A stretch of DNA of 20,482 nt from assembly GCA_900545225.1 (NCBI GenBank), contig UQXZ01000020.1, positions 1 through 20,482 of the forward strand, in the 5' to 3' direction. Each line of letters opens with the position of its first letter. Position 1 is the first letter of the stretch. The stretch comes from an uncultured Eubacteriales bacterium (GTDB lineage: Bacteria > Bacillota > Clostridia > Lachnospirales > Lachnospiraceae). The notes below the pieces were generated by a model that was given only the letters and a program-made list of their open reading frames with translations, was not told the DNA's origin and did not search any database. Shown here piece after piece: positions 1 through 7,472 of the stretch. Position numbers and translations under genes: made by a program.

Positions 1-38
1 AATTCTTTTGGAATCTTCAGGGTTGTCTTACTATTTGA

Positions 39-116
39 TTTTCAAAGAACTGTTTTGTTTGTTGCCCTCGCTTGCGACGGCTTAGTTATAATAACAATCT
101 GTATTTGTAATGTCAA
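39..116 (-). promoter_or_regulatory. probable rRNA operon promoter and leader, reading left
   Basis: On the minus strand there is a perfect -35 TTGACA (111-116), a 17-bp spacer and a -10 TATTAT (88-93), predicting a start near 81. About 30 nt further on is GTTCTTTGAAAA (39-50), a boxA-like motif typical of pre-16S leaders and rRNA spacers in Firmicutes. Upstream of the -35 (121-240) the minus strand is packed with A-tracts, as in UP elements of rRNA promoters. The rRNA genes themselves would lie beyond the left edge and are not visible, so the assignment is inferred from promoter strength and leader motif. Confidence 0.7.
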
Positions 117-120
117 CAAC

Positions 121-923
121 TTTTTTGAAATATTTTTTATTTTTCTTTTTTTATTTTTTCAAATATTGATTTTTCTCAGTATTTATCTATGTTTGCGCAT
201 TTTTATTTTTTTGAAAATTATTATTTTTTTGAATTAGTTGTGTAGAGATAATAATTTTACAGTTTTTATATGTTTTTATTGGTAAAAACACTTTTCATTA
301 TTATCAATGGAGAGAATACGCCATCGTACCTTTTGTTATGAATATCCACTTCTGCGAATCATTAATAAAAGCAATCATCTGACGGTTTTAATTATAATAA
401 GGGCCGCTGCCATATATCTATTTAGAAGACATATGTACAACAGCCCTCTGTTTATTTGTTGTTCAGAATTTTATTGTTGTTTGTTAGTTGTTATATGTTG
501 TTATTCTTATTTTGTTATATATCAACATTTATAAGTCTTAGAGTTAAGTCTTAGAGTTTTTAGTTATTTAGTCGGGTTATTATTCCATGTTTTATTTATT
601 AGGTCGAATTAACCTTTTGAGTATTGGTTATTTGTTCGTAATATATTTTTGACTGTTTGTGTTAGTATGATTATCAAAATGTTGTTTCAAAAATGATATC
701 TTTGTTTCTATGTATTTCTATATATAGTATGAATATATCTTTATTCACCACTTTTAACATATATAAAAGGATAATCTGATATACTGCCATTCATCATTCT
801 TAACATACGTAAGTAGATTACCTAATATATCTTATCTAATAATTGAAAGAATCCGTCTATTACTTTTCGCTATTCGTTAAAAAAAATATATTACTTCTTT
901 ATCTGAACATACTAATCCCCGCA
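121..923. other. gene-poor AT-rich intergenic region
   Basis: No convincing coding sequence is present. Short open frames at 55-237 and 307-534 have no ribosome site and low-complexity or unstructured translations. The stretch holds A/T tracts next to the rRNA-type promoter, a 7-bp hairpin around 271-289, a partly paired segment around 400-448, and an exact tandem 13-mer (TAAGTCTTAGAGT, 532-544 and 545-557). Nothing else can be supported. A T-run at about 880-887 could help end the hcp transcript, but no strong stem precedes it. Confidence 0.6.
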
Positions 924-2558
924 TTACTCACCTAAGAAAAGCTTAAGATCATCTTCTACTGTTCCGATTCCTGCGATACCAAAGTTTTCAACAAGGACAT
1001 TTGCTACATTTGGTGAAAGGAATGCTGGAAGTGTTGGTCCTAAATGAATATTTTTAACACCGAGATGAAGGAGGGCAAGTAAAACGATAACAGCCTTCTG
1101 CTCATACCATGCGATATTGTATACAATTGGAAGTTCATTTACATCGTTAAGCTCAAATACTTCCTTAAGCTTAAGCGCAATAAGTGCAAGTGAATATGAA
1201 TCATTACACTGACCGGCATCAAGTACTCTTGGAATTCCGCCGATATCGCCGAGATCAAGCTTGTTATATCTGTATTTTGCACAACCTGCCGTAAGGATAA
1301 CTGTATCTTTTGGAAGAGCCTTTGCAAATTCTGTGTAGTAATTTCTGTCCTTAGTTCTTCCGTCACAACCTGCCATTACAAAAAATTTCTTAATTGCTCC
1401 GCTCTTTACCGCATCTACAACTGTATCTGCAAGGGCAAATACCTGGTTGTGTGCGAAACCACCAACGATTTCACCTTTTTCTATTTCTGTTGGAGGAGCA
1501 CATTTCTTTGCATGCTCGATAATTGCAGTAAAGTCCTTTTTGCCATTTTCATCTGCTTTGATATGGCCACATCCAGGGAATCCCGCTGCACCTGTTGTGT
1601 AAACTCTGTCCTTATAACTATCTTTTGGTGGAACTATACAGTTAGTTGTAAAGAGGATTGGACCATTGAAACTTTCAAATTCCTCCTTCTGCTGCCACCA
1701 TGCATTACCATAGTTTCCTACAAGGTTGTCATATTCCTTAAATTTAGGATAGTAATGGGCAGGAAGCATTTCTGAATGTGTATAAACATCTACGCCTGTT
1801 CCCTTTGTCTGATCAAGTAACTGCTCTAAATCATTTAAGTCATGGCCTGAAATAAGGATACCAGGCTTATTGCCTACACCGATATTTACCTTTGTTAATT
1901 CAGGATTACCGTATTTTCCTGTATTACCCGCATCAAGATCAGCCATGGCATCAACACCATACTTACCTGTTTCAAGTGTAAGTGCGATAAGTTCATCAAC
2001 AGATTTTTCCTTTAATGTATCTGCAAGTGCTGACTGAACAAATTCATTTGTTGCGTCATTGTAACGGCCTACCATATTTGCATGATGCTCATATGCCGCA
2101 AGCCCCTTTAATCCGTAAGTAATAAGCTCCTTAAGTGAACGGATATCTTCATTCTGCTCTGCAAGAACACCTACTGTCTTTGCCTTAGCTTCATATTCAT
2201 CCATATTTCCGTCCCAGTTTGCAGCATCTGTTAAACCTTCTTTATTAGAAAGCTGTGCGAGAAATTTTGCTTTTTCTTCGAGAGTTGTCTCAACATCTCT
2301 TATGATTGCTTCCTTGTCAAAGTTTGCATTTGTGATTGTTACAAATAAATTATATGTAACAAGTGCACCGATTTCTCTTGGAACTGATTTACCTTCTGCT
2401 CTTAATGCAGTTGCAACTTCTGAAAGTCCCTTTGTTACATAAACAAGTAAGTCCTGCATATTTGCAACATCAGGAAGTTTTCCGCACACACCAATCTGTG
2501 TACATCCTTTGCATCCTGCTGTTTCCTGACATTGATAACAAAACATTTTATTTTCCAT
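924..2558 (-). CDS. hcp: hydroxylamine reductase / hybrid-cluster protein, class I
   Basis: Hcp is a cytoplasmic iron-sulfur protein. It was first assigned hydroxylamine reductase activity and is now mostly regarded as a high-affinity NO reductase and S-nitrosylase in nitrosative stress. The 544-residue product has the N-terminal cluster motif C-x2-C-x8-C-x5-C (C7, C10, C19, C25). All hybrid-cluster ligands are present: H239 (GHDLND), E263, C307 (TNCIVPP), C398 (AGCDGR, the persulfide cysteine), C426 (TAGCAKY), C451 (GQCNDS) and E486. Spacing matches Desulfovibrio class I proteins, with no insertion or truncation. I chose ATG 2558 because GGGGG lies 8 nt upstream; the in-frame ATG at 2573 has no ribosome site. 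No hcr-type reductase gene is adjacent, as is usual in anaerobes. The divergent Crp/Fnr gene is the likely regulator. Confidence 0.96.
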   Translation of the reverse strand: MENKMFCYQCQETAGCKGCTQIGVCGKLPDVANMQDLLVYVTKGLSEVATALRAEGKSVPREIGALVTYNLFVTITNANFDKEAIIRDVETTLEEKAKFLAQLSNKEGLTDAANWDGNMDEYEAKAKTVGVLAEQNEDIRSLKELITYGLKGLAAYEHHANMVGRYNDATNEFVQSALADTLKEKSVDELIALTLETGKYGVDAMADLDAGNTGKYGNPELTKVNIGVGNKPGILISGHDLNDLEQLLDQTKGTGVDVYTHSEMLPAHYYPKFKEYDNLVGNYGNAWWQQKEEFESFNGPILFTTNCIVPPKDSYKDRVYTTGAAGFPGCGHIKADENGKKDFTAIIEHAKKCAPPTEIEKGEIVGGFAHNQVFALADTVVDAVKSGAIKKFFVMAGCDGRTKDRNYYTEFAKALPKDTVILTAGCAKYRYNKLDLGDIGGIPRVLDAGQCNDSYSLALIALKLKEVFELNDVNELPIVYNIAWYEQKAVIVLLALLHLGVKNIHLGPTLPAFLSPNVANVLVENFGIAGIGTVEDDLKLFLGE

Positions 2559-2617
2559 AGTTATTACCCCCATAACCGTATATGATTTGTTGTTATTTCT
2601 GTTGTTAACGTGTCATA

Positions 2618-2661
2618 ATTGTATTATATTGATTTATGTCCGTATGTTGTTTTAACAACAT
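2618..2661 (-). promoter_or_regulatory. hcp promoter with Crp/Fnr-type palindrome
   Basis: A perfect inverted repeat, ATGTTGTTTTAACAACAT (2644-2661), can be read as GTTGT-N4-ACAAC, the 5-4-5 geometry of Crp/Fnr operators. Minus-strand -10 candidates are TATAAT (2623-2628) and TACAAT (2618-2623), and no good -35 exists. With TACAAT as the -10, the palindrome centre falls at -41.5, the class II activator position. Two further TGTTGTTA half-sites lie downstream at 2589-2596 and 2600-2607. Binding by the adjacent regulator is inferred. Confidence 0.6.
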
Positions 2662-2868
2662 TTTGAAAAATGAATTGAAAATTTTTAAAATGTCTTCGGA
2701 ATGCTGTTAATAACTTTTTTGAAAATGTTTTATAGCTTTTTAAAGTAATATTTTGAAAATCTATAACTGTCAGAATATTTTTATAGAGCTTTGAGCGAAT
2801 TTTATATTTAAAAGGCATTCTTAAATATAAATTGTGGATTGCTTTATATACTATTAAAGGAGGTTGCT

Positions 2869-3546
2869 ATGGATTATTCTTTTTTATCTACATTAAAAAT
2901 ATTCGAGGGTATATCTCCTGAGGAATTAAAACATCTTTTGCCATGCTTAAACTGGCATGTTAAGAAATTTAAAAAGGGAGATTTTATCTTTCATGCAGGT
3001 GAAGTAATAAATGAGATTGGAGTTATTTTATCCGGAAATGTAATTATAGAAGCCTATGATCTGATGGGTAATAAAAATGTTTTTGGCGGATCTTCCAAGG
3101 GTGAAGTTGTGGCTGTCAGCTATTCATTTACTCCAAATGAACCTCTTATTGTAAATGTTATTGCGGATTCAGATGTGGAAATGCTTTTTATTGATATAAA
3201 TAAAAGTATTTATGTATGTTCTGCCTCATGCAGATTTCACAGCAGACTGGTTTCAAATCTGCTAAATATAATTGCAAACTGCAATCTGTCGCTTTCAAGA
3301 AGAAGTCTTCACACTTCTCACAAATCAATAAGAACTAAACTTATTTCATATCTTTCTTATCAGGTTATAAAAAACAGTTCAAATGAATTTGATATTCCAT
3401 TTGACAGGGAACATCTGGCGGGATATTTAAATGTAGAAAGAAGTGCATTATCAAATGAACTTGGCAAAATGAAGCGTGAAGGACTGATTGATTTTAAGAA
3501 GAATCATTTTGTGATAAACCAGGAAGCATTTGAAGCTTCTATGTAA
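2869..3546 (+). CDS. Crp/Fnr-family transcriptional regulator, HcpR-like
   Basis: This 225-residue protein has an N-terminal cyclic-nucleotide-binding-like beta-roll (about 8-110, with FKKGDFIFHAGE and the LSG turn), a dimerisation helix (about 115-150) and a C-terminal winged helix-turn-helix (about 178-200, DREHLAGYLNVERSALSNEL). Cysteines C117 and C121 (VCSASCRFH), with C26 and C138, recur in clostridial members, but there is no canonical Fnr four-cysteine cluster. AAAGGAGG lies 5 nt before ATG 2869 and settles the start; the frame is open 10 codons further upstream without a ribosome site. It is divergent from hcp, the usual arrangement of HcpR-type nitrosative-stress regulators. That role comes from context; the family call is firm. 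Confidence 0.88.
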   Translation: MDYSFLSTLKIFEGISPEELKHLLPCLNWHVKKFKKGDFIFHAGEVINEIGVILSGNVIIEAYDLMGNKNVFGGSSKGEVVAVSYSFTPNEPLIVNVIADSDVEMLFIDINKSIYVCSASCRFHSRLVSNLLNIIANCNLSLSRRSLHTSHKSIRTKLISYLSYQVIKNSSNEFDIPFDREHLAGYLNVERSALSNELGKMKREGLIDFKKNHFVINQEAFEASM

Positions 3547-3549
3547 AAT

Positions 3550-3590
3550 AAAAGCCCATACGGTATGCATTGCACACTGTAAGGGCTTTT
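3550..3590. terminator. bidirectional terminator between the Crp/Fnr gene and cysK
   Basis: AAAAGCCC (3550-3557) pairs with GGGCTTTT (3583-3590) through a 19-bp stem with three mismatches and a short ATT loop. T-runs follow on the plus strand (TTTTTTG) and, less strongly, on the minus strand. It can end both convergent transcripts. Confidence 0.85.
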
Positions 3591-3673
3591 TTGTTTCGTT
3601 CTATTTATTTAGCTTTGAGAATTATTAATATGTTTCGTTCGAGAGTTTTTCAGGAGGGCAACCATTCTCAAAA

Positions 3674-4600
3674 TCAGTCTTTGAATAATGCTGTTGAGTA
3701 GTATCTGTCACCACTGTCTGGTAATAATGCAACGATTGTCTTGCCAGGGTTCTTCTTTAACCATTCAAGAGCTGCACTTACTGAAGCGCCTGAAGAAATA
3801 CCTACTGAAAGACCTTCTGTCTTAGCAATAGCCTTAGCTGTATTGATTGCATCTTCATTTGTTACAGTTACTACTTCGTCATATACTTCCTTATCAAGTG
3901 TATCCGGAACAAAACCTGCACCGATACCCTGGATCATATGAGGACCACTCTTACCTTCACTTAATACTGGTGATGAAGCAGGCTCCATAGCGATAACCTG
4001 AATATCTCCATTCTGCTCCTTTAAGAACTTACCTGTACCTGAAACTGTACCACCAGTACCAACACCGGCTACAAATGCATCAAGATGACCTTCTGTATCA
4101 TTCCAGATTTCAGGACCTGTTGTCTTGTAATGAGCTTCCGGGTTAGCTGGGTTTGTGAACTGACCGGGAACGAAGCTGCCTTCGATTTCTTCATGAAGTT
4201 CATTTGCCTTTGCGATAGCACCGCTCATTCCCTTGCTTCCGTCTGTAAGAACGATTTCAGCACCATATGACTTGATGATGTTTCTTCTTTCTACTGACAT
4301 TGTCTCAGGCATTACGATGATAAGCTTGTAACCCTTAGCAGCTGCGATTGAAGCAAGACCGATACCTGTGTTACCTGATGTAGGCTCGATGATTGTTCCG
4401 CCTGACTTAAGTGCTCCACTTTCCTCTGCTGTCTTGATCATGCTGAGTGCGATTCTGTCCTTAACACTACCTGTTGGGTTGAAGTACTCCATCTTTGCAA
4501 GAAGCTTACCTTCAACGCCTGCAGCCTTAACTAATGCGCTGAAATCTACGATAGGTGTGTGTCCGATAAGTTCTGTAGCTGATTCATAAATATGTCCCAT
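3674..4600 (-). CDS. cysK: cysteine synthase (O-acetylserine sulfhydrylase)
   Basis: CysK uses PLP to make L-cysteine from O-acetyl-L-serine and sulfide, the last step of the pathway begun by CysE. The 308-residue length is standard. Visible motifs are the PLP lysine in NPTGSVKDR (K47), the substrate loop PTSGNTG (about 73-79), the phosphate-binding GTGGTVSGTG segment, and the C-terminal LLPDSGDRYYST. GGAGG lies just before ATG 4600, so the longer frame reaching 4714, which would overlap the upstream gene's end, is rejected. The gene has its own promoter in the gap to the RelA-Nudix gene and shares a bidirectional terminator downstream. CysM is the only close alternative; length and motifs favour CysK. 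Confidence 0.95.
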   Translation of the reverse strand: MGHIYESATELIGHTPIVDFSALVKAAGVEGKLLAKMEYFNPTGSVKDRIALSMIKTAEESGALKSGGTIIEPTSGNTGIGLASIAAAKGYKLIIVMPETMSVERRNIIKSYGAEIVLTDGSKGMSGAIAKANELHEEIEGSFVPGQFTNPANPEAHYKTTGPEIWNDTEGHLDAFVAGVGTGGTVSGTGKFLKEQNGDIQVIAMEPASSPVLSEGKSGPHMIQGIGAGFVPDTLDKEVYDEVVTVTNEDAINTAKAIAKTEGLSVGISSGASVSAALEWLKKNPGKTIVALLPDSGDRYYSTALFKD

Positions 4601-4662
4601 AATTGCACCTCCAAAAGTATTCGTTATTATATAAAAATTATGTTGTTGTTTAAGTTGTCTAT

Positions 4663-4691
4663 ATAATAGCCTATTATTCTTATAAGTGCAA
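4663..4691 (-). promoter_or_regulatory. cysK promoter with overlapping palindromic operator
   Basis: The minus strand has -35 TTGCAC (4686-4691), a 17-bp spacer and -10 TATTAT (4663-4668). A perfect 7-1-7 palindrome, ATAATAGCCTATTAT (4663-4677), covers the -10 and half the spacer, a position where a bound protein would block RNA polymerase. A sulfur-responsive repressor such as CymR is a guess; I cannot match the site to its consensus. Confidence 0.6.
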
Positions 4692-4700
4692 TATGTTTTA

Positions 4701-7178
4701 TTAAATTTTTTCAAAATTATTTTTTATCATATCTCTGTACAGCTGGTATCTTTCGCTCTCAGAAACGCTAAACTCCGCAGTTTCAGCCAGTTTATCGAAT
4801 TCTTCAAATGAAATAAATCTATAGTCATCTGTCTCATTTGGCTGTAATTTAATTCTTACTGATTCATTAGGGATTATATGAATAAATGAAAAATATACCG
4901 CTCTTCTCTTGTTATCAGTATGAACATACAATGCATTTAAGTTAGAAGTTGTGCATTTCAGTCCTGTTTCTTCATATAATTCTCTGACGGCACCTTCTCT
5001 TACTTCTTCGCCCGCTAAAACGGAACCGCATGTAATTTCCCATAAGCCAGGATGTCTTTTCTCAGGAGAACGTCTTGTAATAAGGATCTTTCCGGTTCTT
5101 GTTACAGTATAAACACTGACAACTCTGTGGAATACTCCCTTAGGAATATCATCAGCATCGGCTCTGGCAATGGCACCATGTCTTATTACATTTCCGAATT
5201 TATCGCAGGAATCCCACATTTCCTCTTCAGGCACCTGCATAACAGGACTGCTTTCACTCTGTGGTAATTCAACACCGATAAGTGAAGATTTGAAAATTCT
5301 TCCTTTACCCCATCCGTTTTCGTACATATCTAAGATATTTTCTCTTATATTAGCTATAAGCTTTCTTCTATAGGCACGGACACCCGTCTCATTCCAGTAT
5401 CTCTTGGTATCCATTTTGATAACTTCATATTTTGCATCAAGAATATCTTTTTCATGTGCAACCTGAGGTTCTTTATTCTGATAAAATACCACAACTGAAT
5501 TTTTACATTTATCAATGTCCAGATTGTACTTTGTGGCAAATGCAACCGCTGCATCATTATCCTTTATTAATCTTACATGGGCATAATATCCTACTAAGTA
5601 TGAGAAATAATCCACATCAAAATTATTTACCCAGTCATTATCTACTGCAAGGAATACAATAACAGGCAATACTCTGTTGGAGGTATCTACTAATTCATAG
5701 AAATCGTCCATTCCATCATTATCTACCAGTTTTGTACTCTGCTTTAATCTTGCAACATCAATAATTCCAATGTTGTCAGCTATTTCACCATAAAAGTTAG
5801 GTCGGCTGAATAAACCGTGACTAAGCTTTTCATAGTTAAAATTATTCTGCTCAGCCAGATGGTTTGTTACGGCAAATTCAAGCTTGTCGCCTACTCTTTT
5901 TATATATGCTCTTGAAATCCACTCTCTTTCAGGAACCACATTGTCCGGATGAGTTGAGATTTCCATAATTTCGCATTTTTCTTCATCATAGTGAACATCT
6001 ACTCTGTATCCCGGTTTCCATGCTTTATATGACTTTGGCATTTCAGGCATATTACTGAATACATTTTTAAATCTGGATTTAATCCATGAATAAATGTATC
6101 CCGCTGCCTTTTTAAATGTCTCCTCTACGGAATCATTTACTATATTAAGCTCTACCTTAGATGCAAATGCAGGATATTCCGCAAGCTCCTTAAATGGCTC
6201 AAAGTGCTTTTTCGGAGTTTTCTGCTTTTTCTCTTTATCTAATTTGTTAAATATCTCTGTTATCTCATCTGACTTAATCTCGAGATTATTAACAATTCGA
6301 ACAACATTTGTGGAAGTGTGAACCACATCTGTATCTGAAGTCGTATTCCACAATTCTTCCAGCACTTTAAATCTGTCGAATTTAAATATCTGTTTTGCTA
6401 TATCGACATTTTCATCGAAGAACTTATCCAGTTCAGGGATTAAAGGCTCATTTATAAACTTAAGTCTGTAATGGCACTTTATCATTTCGTCCCAGTTTTG
6501 CATTTTGTAATGATAATAACCAAGATCTTCCAGCAATCTGATAATAGAGTCATCGCAAAGCTCCAGTGTTGCAAGGACTGAGTTCATTCGTCTGAACAAA
6601 TCTGCATTTTCTTCATGGAATACAGATGATTTGTAATGCATGTCATGTTCAATTTCATGCCAGCCTTCAAATGCATTTGTACGGAGCTGTATTTCAAATG
6701 TATCGTCTATATAATCTTCTAATGAAGGATTAATTATTAATTTACTTAAATACTCAGGAATCTTGAAAATACCATTTACTTTTCTTGCTCGGAATTCATA
6801 AACGGAAGCCTCTGTAGTTTCCCACTCACCTTCAGTTGTAAAAAGTGTATCCAGAAGTTGCTTTACTGCATGAATATCATCACCAAAATACAGGATTATT
6901 CGTATACCAACCAGATCCTGTAATTTCTTATCATGGTAAATTGAACCTTCCCTTCCATAATCCTTTGCTAAAAGCTTATTAAGGATGGAATCTTTACTTT
7001 TTACTCTGTATGTAATTCTGTAATAAAATCCCGCTTTATCTAACTTCTCCCTCAGAAAGTTACATAAGTCATCTTTAACTACCGGCGGGATAATAATTTT
7101 ATTGACATTCTCAATTCTGAATAAAGGATTAATATCATTTTCTGTATTTTTCATATTTATTCTCACTGATTTCTTCAT
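4701..7178 (-). CDS. RelA/SpoT nucleotidyltransferase - unknown middle - Nudix hydrolase fusion
   Basis: This 825-residue single-frame protein has three parts. Residues about 30-245 are a RelA/SpoT synthetase-type fold: YRVKSKDSI (57-65, the RxKxxxS motif), DLVGIR (88-93) and TFEIQLRT...GWHEIEHDMHYK (160-183). D88 and E162 are the likely metal ligands. There is no N-terminal HD hydrolase and no TGS or ACT domain, so it is not a housekeeping Rel. The usual GYxSxH motif is replaced by NGIFKIP (135-141). Residues about 330-620 are unrecognised. Residues about 665-825 are a Nudix domain with a perfect box (G718, E724, REL-YEETGL 732-740). Reported Nudix substrates include (p)ppGpp, so making and degrading one nucleotide in cis is possible but unproven. 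ATG 7178 is the longest start; ATG 7154 is also possible, and neither has a strong ribosome site. Confidence 0.85.
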   Translation of the reverse strand: MKKSVRINMKNTENDINPLFRIENVNKIIIPPVVKDDLCNFLREKLDKAGFYYRITYRVKSKDSILNKLLAKDYGREGSIYHDKKLQDLVGIRIILYFGDDIHAVKQLLDTLFTTEGEWETTEASVYEFRARKVNGIFKIPEYLSKLIINPSLEDYIDDTFEIQLRTNAFEGWHEIEHDMHYKSSVFHEENADLFRRMNSVLATLELCDDSIIRLLEDLGYYHYKMQNWDEMIKCHYRLKFINEPLIPELDKFFDENVDIAKQIFKFDRFKVLEELWNTTSDTDVVHTSTNVVRIVNNLEIKSDEITEIFNKLDKEKKQKTPKKHFEPFKELAEYPAFASKVELNIVNDSVEETFKKAAGYIYSWIKSRFKNVFSNMPEMPKSYKAWKPGYRVDVHYDEEKCEIMEISTHPDNVVPEREWISRAYIKRVGDKLEFAVTNHLAEQNNFNYEKLSHGLFSRPNFYGEIADNIGIIDVARLKQSTKLVDNDGMDDFYELVDTSNRVLPVIVFLAVDNDWVNNFDVDYFSYLVGYYAHVRLIKDNDAAVAFATKYNLDIDKCKNSVVVFYQNKEPQVAHEKDILDAKYEVIKMDTKRYWNETGVRAYRRKLIANIRENILDMYENGWGKGRIFKSSLIGVELPQSESSPVMQVPEEEMWDSCDKFGNVIRHGAIARADADDIPKGVFHRVVSVYTVTRTGKILITRRSPEKRHPGLWEITCGSVLAGEEVREGAVRELYEETGLKCTTSNLNALYVHTDNKRRAVYFSFIHIIPNESVRIKLQPNETDDYRFISFEEFDKLAETAEFSVSESERYQLYRDMIKNNFEKI

Positions 7179-7214
7179 AAAATACTTTAATCACAATTTA
7201 TGTTTCAATATCAT

Positions 7215-7257
7215 AAAAAAAACTGTTACATTTATTATAAATGCAACAGTTTTTTTT
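7215..7257. terminator. strong hairpin terminator
   Basis: AAAAAACTGTT-CATTTA pairs with TAAATG-AACAGTTTTTT across 7217-7254 with one internal mismatch, flanked by A- and T-runs on both strands. On the minus strand it immediately follows the small membrane protein gene, so it should separate that operon from the RelA-Nudix gene. Confidence 0.85.
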
Positions 7258-7258
7258 A

Positions 7259-7450
7259 TCAAAATTTTAATGTAAATATTATAACCAACGACAATATAGC
7301 AAATAATATTCCGCTCATTGTTAACACAGGTCCCGCTGCAGGTTTGTTCTTCTTTTTTCTTGTTGCAACCTGGATTATCACTCCTATTGCTATACATACT
7401 GCAGAGGGGATCAATAGCATTAACATTAACGTCATATCAAATGGTCCCAT
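7259..7450 (-). CDS. small two-helix membrane protein, unknown function
   Basis: This 63-residue product has two hydrophobic segments (about 6-29 and 43-62) joined by a basic loop, ATRKKKNKP. AAAGGAG lies 6 nt before ATG 7450 and selects this start over the in-frame codon at 7465. It begins 22 bp after the MarR-GNAT gene, on the same strand and without an intervening terminator, so the two are probably co-transcribed. A strong terminator follows directly. By the positive-inside rule the basic loop should be cytoplasmic. I do not recognise the family. The good ribosome site, the clear topology and the terminator make it a real gene. Confidence 0.75.
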   Translation of the reverse strand: MGPFDMTLMLMLLIPSAVCIAIGVIIQVATRKKKNKPAAGPVLTMSGILFAILSLVIIFTLKF

Positions 7451-7472
7451 ATATACTCCTTTCAAAAGAGCA

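Noticed and set aside
307..534. 75-codon plus-strand open frame in the left intergenic region
   Set aside because: No ribosome site, an irregular composition and no recognisable features; likely chance in AT-rich DNA.
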